Shown here: piece by piece, positions 15,999-25,962 of the stretch
Numbering within the stretch: the stretch's first letter is position 1
Layout: each line of letters begins with the position of its first letter
Origin: Lachnospiraceae bacterium
GTDB lineage: Bacteria > Bacillota > Clostridia > Lachnospirales > Lachnospiraceae
Direction: 5' to 3'
Length of the DNA: 64,000 bases
Assembly (NCBI GenBank): GCA_017450065.1
Contig: JAFSYI010000014.1
Coordinates: 85,371 to 149,370 of the forward strand
Made by a program: the position numbers and the translations under genes
The notes under the pieces: model-generated
Databases searched by the model: none
Seen by the model: only the letters and a program-made list of their open reading frames with translations
What the model was told of the DNA's origin: nothing

Positions 15999-18632
15999 TT
16001 GAACTACGGAAGACGAGGAGTAGTAAGAAGGCGTAAGGCATTAAAGGCGGTGGGACCCAGATTTGCCAATCTGTTTGCCACGCTTATGTTCAAAGGCGCT
16101 GTCTTTGCGGCAGTATGTGCGGGAGCGGCCGGGATCTGTGCAGGGGTCGGACTGTACATGGGTGTCATAGATACAGCACCCGACGTAACCGGAATAGACG
16201 TATCGCCGGCAGGCTATTCGACTTCGATCTATGACTCCAAGGGCAATCAGACCACCAAGCTGATCGCAGAGAATTCCAACAGAATATATGTAACCATAGA
16301 CAAGATCCCGGTGCATCTGCAGAATGCGTTTATCGCAATAGAGGATGAACGGTTCAGACAGCATAACGGTATCGATATAAAGGGTATCATGCGTGCGGGC
16401 GTCAAGGCACTGACCTCGGGAGACCTCTCCCAGGGTGCTTCGACCATTACACAGCAGCTTCTTAAGAATAATGTGTTTACCTCATGGACTTCCGAATCAA
16501 GCAAGATAGAGAAGTTCAGACGTAAGTTCCAGGAGCAGTACTGCGCCATCCAGCTTGAAAAGATAATGGATAAGGATACCATCCTTGAGAATTATCTTAA
16601 TACGATCAACCTTGGACAGGGAACACTGGGCGTTCAGGCCGCGGCAAACAGATATTTCGGCAAGACCGCATCGGAGCTTACGATATCCGAGTCGGCGGTT
16701 ATTGCTTCGATAACCCAGAATCCGACCAAGTGGAATCCGATCTCGCATCCGGATAAGAACGCAGAGCGCCGTGCTGAGGTCCTCAAGAAAATGCGTGATC
16801 AGGGATACATTAACCAGCTTGAATATGACAGCGCGATGGCGGATGATGTGTATTCAAGGATCAAGGTGGTTGACGAAACGGTTGAAAAACAGTCAATTTA
16901 TACGTATTTCGTCGATGAATTGACTGAACAGGTCATCACAGATCTGCAGGAGATAAAGGGCTATTCGTATACACAGGCGTATAATGCGCTGTACAGCGGT
17001 GGCCTGAGCATATTTACGACCCAGGATCCGGAGATACAGAAGATATGTGATGAAGAATTCCTTAATCCCGACAATTTCCCGGAGAGCGTTAAATACTACC
17101 TTACATATGAGCTGACCCTTGAAGATCCGGACGGGGAGAAGGTTAATTACTCGACCCAGCAGTTCGAAGCATATTTTAAACAGCAGAATAAGAGCTTTAA
17201 CAGTATATTCAGTTCCGAGGAGGCTGCGCAGGAGGCGGTTGATGAATTCAAGGCAGCCAAGACGGAGCCGGGATATACCTTTGTTGCAGAGAATATTTCA
17301 ATGACTCCGCAGCCCCAGGCGTCGGTGACCGTAATGGACCAGTCCACAGGCGCGGTCAAGGCAATAGTCGGAGGCCGCGGAACCAAGGCTGCCAGCCTTA
17401 CGCTTAACCGTGCGACGGACACAAAGCGGCAGCCGGGATCCTGCTTTAAGGTACTGGCGGCTTATGCACCGGCTCTTGACAGTGCGGGATTTACGCTGGC
17501 ATCGACACAGGTTGACGAGCCGTATAACTACGCTAACGGCCGTCCGGTCAAGAACTGGTATAAGGGATACAAGGGAACCTGTACGGTCAGATACGGTATC
17601 GAGCAGTCTCTTAATATAGTTGCGGTTAAGACGATCACGGATATTACCCCGCAGCTGGGTTATGACTACCTTCTTAATTTCGGCTTTACTACTCTTGTAA
17701 GCAGGAGAACCTATGCCGACGGAACGGTGGCATCCGATATCACACAGGCGCTGGCACTGGGCGGACTTACGGACGGTGTTACCAATCTTGAGCTTACGGC
17801 TGCATATGCGACTATAGCGGATAAGGGAATATATAATAAGCCTTCCTTCTATACCAAGATAATAGATCATGACGGTAATGTGCTGATAGATAATACACCA
17901 AGAAGCAGGCAGGTGCTTAAGGATACAACAGCCTGGCTTCTGACATCCGCCATGGAGGATGTGGTCACGAAGGGAACCGGTGCCAAGGTTAACTTCGGAA
18001 ATATGGCAATCGCAGGTAAGACCGGTACCACGACCAGCAACGTGGACGTGTGGTTCGCCGGATTTACTCCGTATTATACCTGTGCCACATGGTCGGGATA
18101 CGATAACAACGTGCATATGAGCGGTGTGGAGACAAATACTGCCAAGCTTTTATGGAAGTCCATCATGGGAAGGATCCATGAGAACCTTGAGTATAAGGAG
18201 TTCATTAAGCCTGACGGAGTTGTTACGGCTACCATCTGCCGCCAGTCGGGCAAACTGGCTTCCGCAATGTGTACGGCGGCGGGAACTGCGGTTACGGAGT
18301 ATTTTGATGAGTCCAAGCTCCCCAAGGAAACCTGTGACGGACATGCTGTAGGCAGGGTATGCTCAATAACCGGCCTTAAGGCATACGATACATGTCCTTT
18401 CGGCGTTCCGGGAGTGGTAAATACAGAGGAGTACTGCCCGCACAGTTATCTTAACGGCATACCGTTGTTTGATGTAAATAAATATACAAACGGAATACCG
18501 ATGGTACCGGCAGCTCCGGCAGGAGGTGAAGGCGGAGGAGGAGCCGAACAGCCGGCTGCAGCCGCACCGATCCCGGGAGACGTCACCCAGTCGATCTTCC
18601 CTCAGACGGCACTTCCGCTGCCCGGACAGTAA
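15999..18632 (+). CDS. ponA: Class A penicillin-binding protein (PBP1A type)
   Basis: This bifunctional enzyme polymerises glycan strands and cross-links peptidoglycan outside the membrane. After a basic cytoplasmic tail and one TM segment (about residues 28-53), the GT51 domain has the catalytic EDERFRQHNGID (near residue 114) and SQGASTITQQLLKN. The transpeptidase domain has SCFK with nucleophile Ser481, SLN at 537-539 and KTGT at 674-677. The C-terminal tail is Pro/Ala/Gly-rich with extra cysteines. At 877 residues it is normal for the class. The start is TTG 15999, chosen because AGGAGG at 15987-15992 lies 6 bases upstream and no ATG or GTG fits. dapA follows by 77 bases without a clear terminator, so cell-wall precursor synthesis may be co-expressed. 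Confidence 0.95.
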   Translation: MNYGRRGVVRRRKALKAVGPRFANLFATLMFKGAVFAAVCAGAAGICAGVGLYMGVIDTAPDVTGIDVSPAGYSTSIYDSKGNQTTKLIAENSNRIYVTIDKIPVHLQNAFIAIEDERFRQHNGIDIKGIMRAGVKALTSGDLSQGASTITQQLLKNNVFTSWTSESSKIEKFRRKFQEQYCAIQLEKIMDKDTILENYLNTINLGQGTLGVQAAANRYFGKTASELTISESAVIASITQNPTKWNPISHPDKNAERRAEVLKKMRDQGYINQLEYDSAMADDVYSRIKVVDETVEKQSIYTYFVDELTEQVITDLQEIKGYSYTQAYNALYSGGLSIFTTQDPEIQKICDEEFLNPDNFPESVKYYLTYELTLEDPDGEKVNYSTQQFEAYFKQQNKSFNSIFSSEEAAQEAVDEFKAAKTEPGYTFVAENISMTPQPQASVTVMDQSTGAVKAIVGGRGTKAASLTLNRATDTKRQPGSCFKVLAAYAPALDSAGFTLASTQVDEPYNYANGRPVKNWYKGYKGTCTVRYGIEQSLNIVAVKTITDITPQLGYDYLLNFGFTTLVSRRTYADGTVASDITQALALGGLTDGVTNLELTAAYATIADKGIYNKPSFYTKIIDHDGNVLIDNTPRSRQVLKDTTAWLLTSAMEDVVTKGTGAKVNFGNMAIAGKTGTTTSNVDVWFAGFTPYYTCATWSGYDNNVHMSGVETNTAKLLWKSIMGRIHENLEYKEFIKPDGVVTATICRQSGKLASAMCTAAGTAVTEYFDESKLPKETCDGHAVGRVCSITGLKAYDTCPFGVPGVVNTEEYCPHSYLNGIPLFDVNKYTNGIPMVPAAPAGGEGGGGAEQPAAAAPIPGDVTQSIFPQTALPLPGQ

Positions 18633-18709
18633 ACAGTTCCGGAAGCAGACAGACACTATAAATAAGCTAACTATGCAGTACAAAATGACTGTACCAAGGA
18701 GGAAAAACA

Positions 18710-19594
18710 ATGGCAATTTTTAAAGGAGCCGGTGTTGCGATAACAACACCCTTTAAAGAAAACAAAGAAGTGGATTATGATGTTTTCAGGGAGCAGATAG
18801 AGTACCAGATAGCGAACGGGACTGATGCCATCATAGTATGCGGTACTACGGGAGAAGCTTCAACGCTTAACCATGAAGAGCATCTTGATGTAATAAAATT
18901 CTGTACAGATGTTGTGAATAAGAGAATACCGGTTATCGCCGGTACGGGATCCAACTGTACCGAAACGGCCATATATCTGTCAAAAGAGGCAGAAGCGGCC
19001 GGAGTAGACGGAATCCTGGTTGTTACGCCGTATTACAATAAGGCTACACAGAAGGGACTCATAGAGCATTTTACGATGATAGCGAATAGCGTTAAAATCC
19101 CTCTTATCATGTATAATATTCCGGGAAGGACAGGCTGCAATATACTGCCTGAGACAGCGGTATACCTTGCGAAGAATGTTGAGAATATTGTTGCGATCAA
19201 GGAGGCGACAGGCAATATATCCCAGATCACAAAGCTGATGTCCATGGCTGAAGGATGTATAGACCTGTATTCGGGCAATGATGATCAGATCGTACCGCTT
19301 CTTTCGCTTGGCGGACTCGGGGTTATCTCCGTACTGTCCAATGTAGCACCGAGACAGACACATGATATCGTTGCGTCATATTTGGACGGGGATGTTAAGA
19401 AAAGCTGTGAACTTCAGCTTAAGGCTATTCCTATGTGTAATGCCTTGTTCTGTGAGGTTAATCCCATCCCGGTTAAGAAGGGGCTTGAGCTTCAGGGAAG
19501 GGACAGCGGTATCTTAAGACGTCCGCTTACAGAGATGGAGCCCGAGAATGCGGCGAAGCTTGAGAAGGCTATGAAGGAATACGGGGTATTGTAA
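18710..19594 (+). CDS. dapA: 4-hydroxy-tetrahydrodipicolinate synthase
   Basis: DapA condenses pyruvate with aspartate semialdehyde, the first committed step to diaminopimelate and lysine. The TIM-barrel enzyme has the expected length (294 residues). The pyruvate-site motif is GTTGEASTLNHEEH, the Schiff-base lysine is K164 in VAIKEATGN, and the catalytic tyrosine lies in MYNIPGRTG (about residue 137). AAGGAGG sits 8 bases before ATG. dapB follows in the same direction 93 bases later. No lysine riboswitch is present in the 77-base gap upstream. Confidence 0.97.
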   Translation: MAIFKGAGVAITTPFKENKEVDYDVFREQIEYQIANGTDAIIVCGTTGEASTLNHEEHLDVIKFCTDVVNKRIPVIAGTGSNCTETAIYLSKEAEAAGVDGILVVTPYYNKATQKGLIEHFTMIANSVKIPLIMYNIPGRTGCNILPETAVYLAKNVENIVAIKEATGNISQITKLMSMAEGCIDLYSGNDDQIVPLLSLGGLGVISVLSNVAPRQTHDIVASYLDGDVKKSCELQLKAIPMCNALFCEVNPIPVKKGLELQGRDSGILRRPLTEMEPENAAKLEKAMKEYGVL

Positions 19595-19687
19595 TTCCGG
19601 ATATACAGGTTTTTTGACCGGTATGTGCATATTGAGATGCCTGTGCCGGTATAAAATGGATATGACAGATGTTATGGGAGAAGATAA

Positions 19688-20443
19688 ATGGTTGACATAA
19701 TTATGCACGGCTGCAATGGCCGTATGGGACAGATGATAACGGGGCTCGTGGCTGACGATCCGGATGTGAGGATAGTTGCGGGTATAGATGTTGCGGGCGG
19801 ACAGAAGAATGATTATCCTGTCTTTACTTCGGTTAATGACTGTGATGTAAAGGCTGACGTGGTAATAGATTTCGGCGCGGCTTCGGCGGTGGACAGACTG
19901 CTTGACTGGTGTGTATCCAACAGGATCCCCTGTGTTGAATGTACAACGGGCCTCAGTGGGGAACAGACGGAACATCTTAAGGAATGCAGCGAAAAAGTGG
20001 CAGTGCTTAAGTCCGCAAATATGTCGGTCGGAGTAAATGTGCTTATGAAGCTGCTCAGGGAATCTGCCGGGGTATTTGCCGATGCGGGATTTGATGTCGA
20101 GATAGTGGAGAAGCATCACAGGATGAAGCTGGATGCTCCGAGCGGTACGGCGCTCGCACTGGCTGATTCGATCAATGAAGCAATGGACAATGAGTACGAT
20201 TATGTTTATGACAGGAGTCAGGTAAGACAGAAGAGAGGAAGTAAGGAACTCGGGATCTCCGCAGTGCGCGGAGGAACGATAGTGGGTGACCATGATGTCA
20301 TATTCGCCGGACAGGATGAGGTTGTAACATTTTCACATCGCGCATATTCGAGGGCTGTATTCGGCAAGGGCGCGATACAGGCGGCCAAGTTCTTAAAGGG
20401 TAAGCCGGCGGGTCTTTATACCATGCAGGAGGTTATCGGGTAA
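19688..20443 (+). CDS. dapB: 4-hydroxy-tetrahydrodipicolinate reductase
   Basis: DapB reduces the DapA product with NAD(P)H to tetrahydrodipicolinate. The Rossmann start is IIMHGCNGRMGQMI. The C-terminal substrate domain has VEKHHRMKLDAPSGTAL, which holds the catalytic His and Lys, and RGGTIVGDHDVIFAG. The 251-residue length is typical. GGGAGAAG precedes ATG. It follows dapA and probably shares its transcript. With the PBP upstream this forms a murein-synthesis cluster. Confidence 0.97.
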   Translation: MVDIIMHGCNGRMGQMITGLVADDPDVRIVAGIDVAGGQKNDYPVFTSVNDCDVKADVVIDFGAASAVDRLLDWCVSNRIPCVECTTGLSGEQTEHLKECSEKVAVLKSANMSVGVNVLMKLLRESAGVFADAGFDVEIVEKHHRMKLDAPSGTALALADSINEAMDNEYDYVYDRSQVRQKRGSKELGISAVRGGTIVGDHDVIFAGQDEVVTFSHRAYSRAVFGKGAIQAAKFLKGKPAGLYTMQEVIG

Positions 20444-20508
20444 TACCGACAGGGTATAGACGGCAAAAAAGAAGTCAAACACGAGATTCCGGTATTTTGG
20501 AGAGTAAA

Positions 20509-22476
20509 GTGAGAAAAGAGATCAACAGAACAGAGATCAATTATCTTAAGATACTTGCGGATAAATATCCTACGATAGCTGCGGCGTCAACGGAGATAAT
20601 AAATCTGCAGTCAATACTTAACCTTCCCAAGGGAACCGAGCACTTTATGACGGATATACATGGGGAATACGAGCAGTTCAACCATGTGCTGAAGAACGGC
20701 TCCGGTTCCATCAAGAGAAAGATAGATGAGGAATTCGGCAATACCTTAAGTGTGAGGGATAAGAAAAGTCTTGCAACCCTTATCTATTATCCCAAGGAGA
20801 AGCTGGATATAATCCTTAAACAGGAAGATAACATCGAGGACTGGTATAAGATCACTCTTCACAGGCTTGTACAGATTACAAAACGTGTTGCCAGTAAATA
20901 TACAAGATCGAAGGTCAGAAAGGCTCTGCCGGAGGATTTCTCCTACGTTATAGAGGAGCTTATAACAGAGAAGGCAGAGGTTCAGGACAAGGAAGCTTAT
21001 TATAACGAGATCATACATACGATAATAAGGATCGGAAGAGCCCAGGATTTTATAATAGCTCTCAGCAATCTTATACAGCGTCTGGTGATCGATCATCTTC
21101 ATATAGTCGGTGATATATTTGACAGGGGCCCCGGTCCTCACGTTGTTATGGATACGCTGAGAAATTATCATTCGGTTGATATCCAGTGGGGTAATCATGA
21201 CGTGGTCTGGATGGGAGCGGCAGCAGGACAGCCCGCGTGTGTGGCAACTGTTTTAAGGCTTGCGATAAGGTACGGTAATCTTGATACGCTTGAAGAGGGC
21301 TACGGAATCAACCTTGTGCCGCTCGTGACCTTCTGCCTTAATACGTACAGGGATGTTAACTGTGATGTTTTCAAGACTCCCGTGAACAATGATTACGATG
21401 CAAGAAACGTCGAACTCAACAATATGATGCACAAAGCCATGACGGTGATCCAGTTCAAGCTGGAAGGACAGGTGATAAAGAAGTATCCGGAATGGCAGAT
21501 GCAGGACCGGCTGCTTCTTGACAGGATGGATCTGAAAAAGGGAACGGTGTGTATTGACGGGAAGGAATATCCGCTTAAGGATACTGATTTTCCCACGATC
21601 GATCCTGATGATCCCTACAAACTGTCAGATGCAGAGAAGGATATGATGGAACGGCTGATCCATGCGTTTATGAGGAGCGAGAAGCTTCAGAAGCATGTAC
21701 GTTTCCTGTACAGTAAGGGAAGCATGTATAAGATATATAATTCCAATCTTCTGTATCACGGCTGTGTACCGCTTGATGAAAACGGGGATTTCAAGAAGGT
21801 GACCCTGTTCGGAAAAACCTACAGCGGCAAGAGCCTGTATGACATTCTCGAAGCGTATGCAAGGAAGGGATATTACGGTTCGGATACCGATGAGGAATGC
21901 ATAAGGGGAAAGGATATTCTGTGGTATATATGGACCAATCCCAATTCGCCGGTGTTCGGCAAGGAGAAGATGGCTACCTTTGAGCGCTATTTCATAGAGG
22001 ATAAGGCAACCCATACCGAGAAGAAGAATAAGTACTATGAACTTCTCGACGATGAGGAAACGGTCAATAAGATATTAAGGGAGTTCGGCCTTGATGAGAG
22101 ATTTTCACATATAGTTAACGGTCATGTGCCGGTAGAACAGAAGAAGGGGGAGAGCCCAATTAAATGCCGCGGCAAGCTTCTTGTCATAGACGGGGGATTC
22201 TCCAAGGCTTATCAGAGCAAGACGGGCATAGCGGGATATACGCTCGTATATAACTCGCACGGAATGTGGATCGCGGCGCATGAACCCTTCGAAAGCAAGG
22301 ATGCGGCTATACTTAAGGAAACAGATATAGTTTCGGATTCCTTTGTGGTGGAGAGCTCAACGATAAGGCTGAGAGTTGCCGACACGGATACGGGTTATGA
22401 TATAAGAGAGCAGATATGTGAGCTCGAGGATCTGCTTGATGCGTACCGTGAAGGTGTGATAGTGGAACGTTCATAG
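20509..22476 (+). CDS. fbp: Class III fructose-1,6-bisphosphatase
   Basis: This is the Firmicute-type FBPase of gluconeogenesis, unrelated to the E. coli enzyme and belonging to the calcineurin-like metallophosphatase fold. Motifs are MTDIHGEYEQFNHVL, VGDIFDRGPGPHVVMD and IQWGNHDVVWMGA, with a late HVPVEQKKGESP. The length is about 655 residues, as in B. subtilis (about 670). I place the start at GTG 20509 because GGAG at 20499-20502 lies 6 bases upstream; the earlier in-frame TTG at 20497 has no ribosome site. The stop is 9 bases before the hisA start, so the two are translated from one message. Metal dependence (Mn2+) is known for the family. Confidence 0.96.
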   Translation: MRKEINRTEINYLKILADKYPTIAAASTEIINLQSILNLPKGTEHFMTDIHGEYEQFNHVLKNGSGSIKRKIDEEFGNTLSVRDKKSLATLIYYPKEKLDIILKQEDNIEDWYKITLHRLVQITKRVASKYTRSKVRKALPEDFSYVIEELITEKAEVQDKEAYYNEIIHTIIRIGRAQDFIIALSNLIQRLVIDHLHIVGDIFDRGPGPHVVMDTLRNYHSVDIQWGNHDVVWMGAAAGQPACVATVLRLAIRYGNLDTLEEGYGINLVPLVTFCLNTYRDVNCDVFKTPVNNDYDARNVELNNMMHKAMTVIQFKLEGQVIKKYPEWQMQDRLLLDRMDLKKGTVCIDGKEYPLKDTDFPTIDPDDPYKLSDAEKDMMERLIHAFMRSEKLQKHVRFLYSKGSMYKIYNSNLLYHGCVPLDENGDFKKVTLFGKTYSGKSLYDILEAYARKGYYGSDTDEECIRGKDILWYIWTNPNSPVFGKEKMATFERYFIEDKATHTEKKNKYYELLDDEETVNKILREFGLDERFSHIVNGHVPVEQKKGESPIKCRGKLLVIDGGFSKAYQSKTGIAGYTLVYNSHGMWIAAHEPFESKDAAILKETDIVSDSFVVESSTIRLRVADTDTGYDIREQICELEDLLDAYREGVIVERS

Positions 22477-22485
22477 GAGATATAA

Positions 22486-23286
22486 GTGTTATTCCGTCCA
22501 TGCATAGATATTCACAACGGAAAAGTTAAACAGATCGTGGGTGGAAGCCTGAGGGATTCGGGAGAAGATCTGACCGAAAACTTTGCTTCGGATAAGGATG
22601 CGGATCATTATGCCGGTATATATAAGGCATACGGACTCACCGGCGGACATATAGCGATGCTTAATGCGGGAGGTACTCCCGCGTATGATGCAACAAAGGA
22701 ACAGGCAGTAAAGGCACTTAAGGCTTTCCCGGGGGGTCTGCAGGCCGGTGGCGGAATAAATGCCGGAAATGCGTATGATTTTATCGAGGCCGGAGCATCG
22801 CACGTCATAGTCACCTCATATGTCTTCAGGGACGGGAGGATAGACTTTGAGAGGCTGGATAAGCTGAGGAATGCGGTGGGCAGGGAACATATAGTTCTTG
22901 ACTTAAGCTGCAGGTTCAGAAGCCTTCGGGATGAAACGGGTAATGAAGAAGGAGCATATTATATAGTTACCGACAGGTGGCAGAAATTCACAGATACCAG
23001 GCTTGAAAACAGAACCTTTGACATTCTGGCGGATTACTGTGATGAATTCCTGGTTCACGCTGTGGATGTGGAAGGAAAAAAATCAGGAGTCGATGATAAA
23101 GTACTTGGCATACTTGCCAATATACCTTATACTGTAACCTACGCGGGCGGTGTGTCGTCTCTTTCGGATATAGAGAAGATAAAGAGTATCGGCAGGGGCA
23201 GGATAGACGTTACCGTAGGAAGCGCATTGAAGCTGTTTGGTGGTCATCTTGGCATAGAGGAGGTTGTCGGATGTATTCAATCATGA
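22486..23286 (+). CDS. hisA: HisA of the eukaryotic (yeast HIS6) type
   Basis: The protein isomerises ProFAR to PRFAR in histidine synthesis. It is a TIM barrel of 266 residues. The N-terminus FRPCIDIHNGKVKQIVGGSL matches the yeast HIS6 pattern more than the usual bacterial IPAIDLKGG...VRL pattern. The later segments GLQAGGGINAGNAYDFI and EFLVHAVDVEGKKSGVD also fit the HIS6 form. The start is GTG 22486 with AGGAGA 5 bases upstream. It is not inside a his operon; it sits between fbp and a c-di-GMP-type regulator and overlaps the latter by 16 bases. The function is likely normal histidine synthesis, though the location suggests acquisition or reshuffling. Confidence 0.88.
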   Translation: MLFRPCIDIHNGKVKQIVGGSLRDSGEDLTENFASDKDADHYAGIYKAYGLTGGHIAMLNAGGTPAYDATKEQAVKALKAFPGGLQAGGGINAGNAYDFIEAGASHVIVTSYVFRDGRIDFERLDKLRNAVGREHIVLDLSCRFRSLRDETGNEEGAYYIVTDRWQKFTDTRLENRTFDILADYCDEFLVHAVDVEGKKSGVDDKVLGILANIPYTVTYAGGVSSLSDIEKIKSIGRGRIDVTVGSALKLFGGHLGIEEVVGCIQS

Positions 23287-24407
23287 TATTGGATAACAGT
23301 GAAGTAGAGCTTGTCATGATGCAGAAGGCATTGGAAAAGGAGTACAATGTCATAGCCATGAACAACAGCAAGCAGGCGTTGGCAAGGCTTTCCAAGGCAA
23401 ACATAATGCCGGATATTATGGTGATCGATGTTGTCCTTCAGGGCGTGAGCGGTTTTGAAGTATTAACGCGGCTTAAGACATCGGAGAAGACCAAAGAGGT
23501 AAGGGTCATCTTCATTTCCGGTGACAAGGATGCGACGACCGAGGTTGAAGCATACAGGATGGGCGCCTCTGATTTCCTTAGAAAACCCGTAAATACACAG
23601 ATACTTAAAAAACATATAGAGACGCAGGTGGAGCTGCTTGAAAGCAAGAAGCAGATGGGCAATTATTCCGGCCAGCTTCAGCAGTCGATGGCGGCAGCCA
23701 ATCAGAATACATTAAAGCTTGAATATTTCATCATCGGTGTAATAACGGACCTTATAACGGTTAAGGATACCTATGCGGGTATGAGCTCGCTGGCTGTTTC
23801 CAGATATATGGGACTGATACTCCGCGAAATGCTTATGTCGGGTGTTAATTACGGTATAGACCCTTCGGATTTCGAGCTTATCATCCTGTCATCCCAGCTT
23901 CATGATATGGGGAAGATAGGTATTCCCGATTCGATACTTCAAAAAACAGGTAAGTATACGGATGAAGAATTCGAAATGATGAAGAAGCATACCGTACTTG
24001 CGGCTAACGCCATACAGCGCTATTCTTATTTAATACCCAATTCGAAATTCCTGAATTATACATATCAGATGGCCAGATACCATCATGAAAGATATGACGG
24101 AGGCGGTTATCCCGATCATCTTATGGGCAACAACATACCTTTGCTCGCAAGGATCCTTTCCGTAGCGGATACATATGACGCTTTGGTATCGACAAGGTCA
24201 TACAAGCAGGCGAAAACTCATGAGCAGGCTTATAACATAATAACCCAGGCTGCGGGACTTCAGTTCGATCCGACGGTTGTTTCGGCTTTCCAGAGAGCCC
24301 ATATGGAGATATATGAGATGTCAAGGCAGCTGGAGATGCTTGAGGCCCAGCACAGAAAACAGCAGATGAGCGCCCAGGCAATGACACAGATGCCGCCGGC
24401 ATCATAA
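23271..24407 (+). CDS. Response regulator with HD-GYP-type phosphodiesterase domain
   Basis: Residues 1-120 form a receiver domain with phospho-acceptor Asp in [12 protein letters not shown] (about residue 47-60) and the switch lysine in RKPV. Residues 150-355 form an HD-GYP domain: [41 protein letters not shown] and [15 protein letters not shown] proteins degrade cyclic di-GMP. The metal ligands (HD, H, HH, D) appear present and the GYP motif is intact in GGGYP. AGGAGG is 7 bases before ATG 23271 and lies inside the hisA coding end, so the genes are translationally close. The C-terminus is a short Gln/Met-rich tail. No partner kinase is adjacent. Confidence 0.92.
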   Translation: MYSIMILDNSEVELVMMQKALEKEYNVIAMNNSKQALARLSKANIMPDIMVIDVVLQGVSGFEVLTRLKTSEKTKEVRVIFISGDKDATTEVEAYRMGASDFLRKPVNTQILKKHIETQVELLESKKQMGNYSGQLQQSMAAANQNTLKLEYFIIGVITDLITVKDTYAGMSSLAVSRYMGLILREMLMSGVNYGIDPSDFELIILSSQLHDMGKIGIPDSILQKTGKYTDEEFEMMKKHTVLAANAIQRYSYLIPNSKFLNYTYQMARYHHERYDGGGYPDHLMGNNIPLLARILSVADTYDALVSTRSYKQAKTHEQAYNIITQAAGLQFDPTVVSAFQRAHMEIYEMSRQLEMLEAQHRKQQMSAQAMTQMPPAS

Positions 24408-24413
24408 TATATC

Positions 24414-24442
24414 TTTACAATGTCACAGATTTATGATAATAT
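24414..24442 (+). promoter_or_regulatory. Promoter of the cold-shock gene
   Basis: TTTACA (24414-24419), 17 bases, then TAATAT (24437-24442). The predicted leader is about 50 bases. Confidence 0.7.
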
Positions 24443-24501
24443 CTTTAAGATGTTATTTGCATCTGTCAATATTATTTAATTTTCTTTATTGGAGGTACTA
24501 T

Positions 24502-24699
24502 ATGAAGGGTACAGTAAAGTGGTTCAATAACCAGAAGGGATACGGATTCATCTCTGACGAGCAGGGACAGGACGTGTTCGTTCACTATTCGGGACTTAAT
24601 ATGGAAGGCTTCAAGTCACTTGACGAGGGCGCATCCGTAGAGTTCGATGTAGTGCAGGGTGAGAAGGGACCTCAGGCAACAAATGTAACAAAGTTATAA
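24502..24699 (+). CDS. Cold-shock protein (CspA/CspB family)
   Basis: The 65-residue single-domain RNA chaperone binds single-stranded nucleic acid through RNP1 (KGYGFISD) and RNP2 (VFVHYSG). I start at ATG 24502 ([17 protein letters not shown]), which has GGAGG at 24491-24495; the longer frame from 24433 would add a non-homologous hydrophobic stretch that overlaps the promoter. It is monocistronic with its own promoter. Expression likely rises on cold or at growth transitions, as is usual for the family. Confidence 0.97.
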   Translation: MKGTVKWFNNQKGYGFISDEQGQDVFVHYSGLNMEGFKSLDEGASVEFDVVQGEKGPQATNVTKL

Positions 24700-24803
24700 T
24701 CCGGTTTTTACAACTTGTGCCTTTTCTTAGATATATACATTGTGCTTTTTAAAGATTACATGAGTTTATGTTAGGGGAAGTAGCAGTCGTATTAAACAGA
24801 TTA

Positions 24804-24838
24804 AAAAACAGGGGTGCGCAGGCATCCCTGTTTTTTTC
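24804..24838 (+). terminator. Intrinsic terminator after csp
   Basis: ACAGGGGTGC and GCATCCCTGT form a stem followed by seven T. The region from the csp stop to this point (about 100 bases) is an A/T-rich untranslated tail with nothing else recognised. Confidence 0.85.
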
Positions 24839-24848
24839 CACCTTCCGA

Positions 24849-24877
24849 TTGAAATGAATCTCCATATAAGGTACAAT
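24849..24877 (+). promoter_or_regulatory. Sigma-A promoter of the GH25-GspF operon
   Basis: TTGAAA (24849-24854), 17 bases, then TACAAT (24872-24877). The ATG at 24880 lies only 2 bases after the -10 box and thus before the expected transcript start, which argues that translation begins at TTG 24916. Confidence 0.8.
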
Positions 24878-24915
24878 AAATGGTTGTAGCCTTAAAGAAC
24901 AGGGAGTATAAAGGT

Positions 24916-25962
24916 TTGAAAAAAAAGAGGATGAAGAACATAACCAAGCTGTATATGGTGCTGGGTGTTCTTGGACTTACGATATTACTGCTTGGTATTA
25001 CGGTAGGTTTTCTCATAGGCAGCCATATGGGAAAGAAGGAAGCAAAGAAGAATGCTCCTGCGGAGGAAACAGGTCAGGATGCTTCGGAAGTTACGGAGGA
25101 TGAAGCCGCCGGGGATTCCGGGAATATCCCTGAGATCGTAGTGGATGATCCGGAGGATAATGTTACCAGGGTATATATTCCCGCAAGGGAACGTGTACTG
25201 GGTCAGATACCGGTCAACCCGTATAATACAGAATTCTTTTATCTGGAAGACGGGTTTATGGCATATCATGATGAGAACGGGAAAAAGATATCATGGCTTG
25301 GAGTGGATCTTTCCTACCATCAGGAAAATGTCAACTGGGACGAGCTTCAGAACTCAGGTATTGATTTTGTTATATTAAGATGCGGATACAGAGGATATTC
25401 GGAAGGCGGTCTTGTCAAGGACGAGAAGTTTGACGAATATGCGGCACAGTGCAATGCAAGAGATATTCCTCTTGGCGTTTATTTCTTCACACAGGCCATA
25501 AGCGTGGAGGAAGCCGAGAGGGAGGCGGATTTTGTCATAGACCTCATAAAGGATTACAAGATAAGCTATCCGGTCGCTTTTGATACGGAATATGTGTCGG
25601 ATGCGGGAGCAAGGACCAATACAGAGGAAATAGATGAGGATCTGAGGACGGAAATGTGCATTGCTTTCTGTGAAAGGATCAGGAAGGCCGGTTATTATCC
25701 CATGATATATGCATCCGAGAACTGGATCAGGCGCGAACTTAACTTTGAGGCACTGCAGGACTATGATTTCTGGGCACCGCAGTATCTTGAGGAAAATGAT
25801 TTCATGTATGACTTCACGATATGGCAGTATACGGAAAGGGGTTTTATAAAAGGTGTTGACGAGCAGGTCGATCTTGATATAAGCATGGTTGACTATGCTG
25901 AGTTTGTGCCTGCTTTAAGAGAGGCTGTAGTAAACGGCGGTGAGATAATATATGACGAATGA
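24916..25962 (+). CDS. Membrane-anchored GH25 muramidase
   Basis: GH25 enzymes cut the MurNAc-GlcNAc bond of peptidoglycan. I start at TTG 24916, with AGGGAG upstream, because the ATG at 24880 lies inside the promoter. The N-terminus is basic, followed by one TM helix (LYMVLGVLGLTILLLGITVG) and an acidic Ala/Glu linker of about 50 residues. The catalytic domain follows: WLGVDLSYHQENVNW with the first Asp, FVILRCGYRG, GVYFFTQA, then VAFDTEYV holding the DxE catalytic pair, and FWAPQYLEE...IWQYTERG. The mature domain would face the wall while tethered. The stop overlaps the start of the GspF-like gene by 11 bases. The context suggests local wall opening for that assembly rather than autolysis. 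Confidence 0.92.
   Translation: MKKKRMKNITKLYMVLGVLGLTILLLGITVGFLIGSHMGKKEAKKNAPAEETGQDASEVTEDEAAGDSGNIPEIVVDDPEDNVTRVYIPARERVLGQIPVNPYNTEFFYLEDGFMAYHDENGKKISWLGVDLSYHQENVNWDELQNSGIDFVILRCGYRGYSEGGLVKDEKFDEYAAQCNARDIPLGVYFFTQAISVEEAEREADFVIDLIKDYKISYPVAFDTEYVSDAGARTNTEEIDEDLRTEMCIAFCERIRKAGYYPMIYASENWIRRELNFEALQDYDFWAPQYLEENDFMYDFTIWQYTERGFIKGVDEQVDLDISMVDYAEFVPALREAVVNGGEIIYDE

Noticed and set aside
18633-18709. Lysine riboswitch before dapA
   Set aside because: The gap is only 77 bases, too short, and lacks the conserved core.
24433-24501. Upstream extension of the cold-shock gene to ATG 24433
   Set aside because: The extra residues are unlike cold-shock proteins and the ATG is within or just before the predicted -10 box; GGAGG supports ATG 24502.
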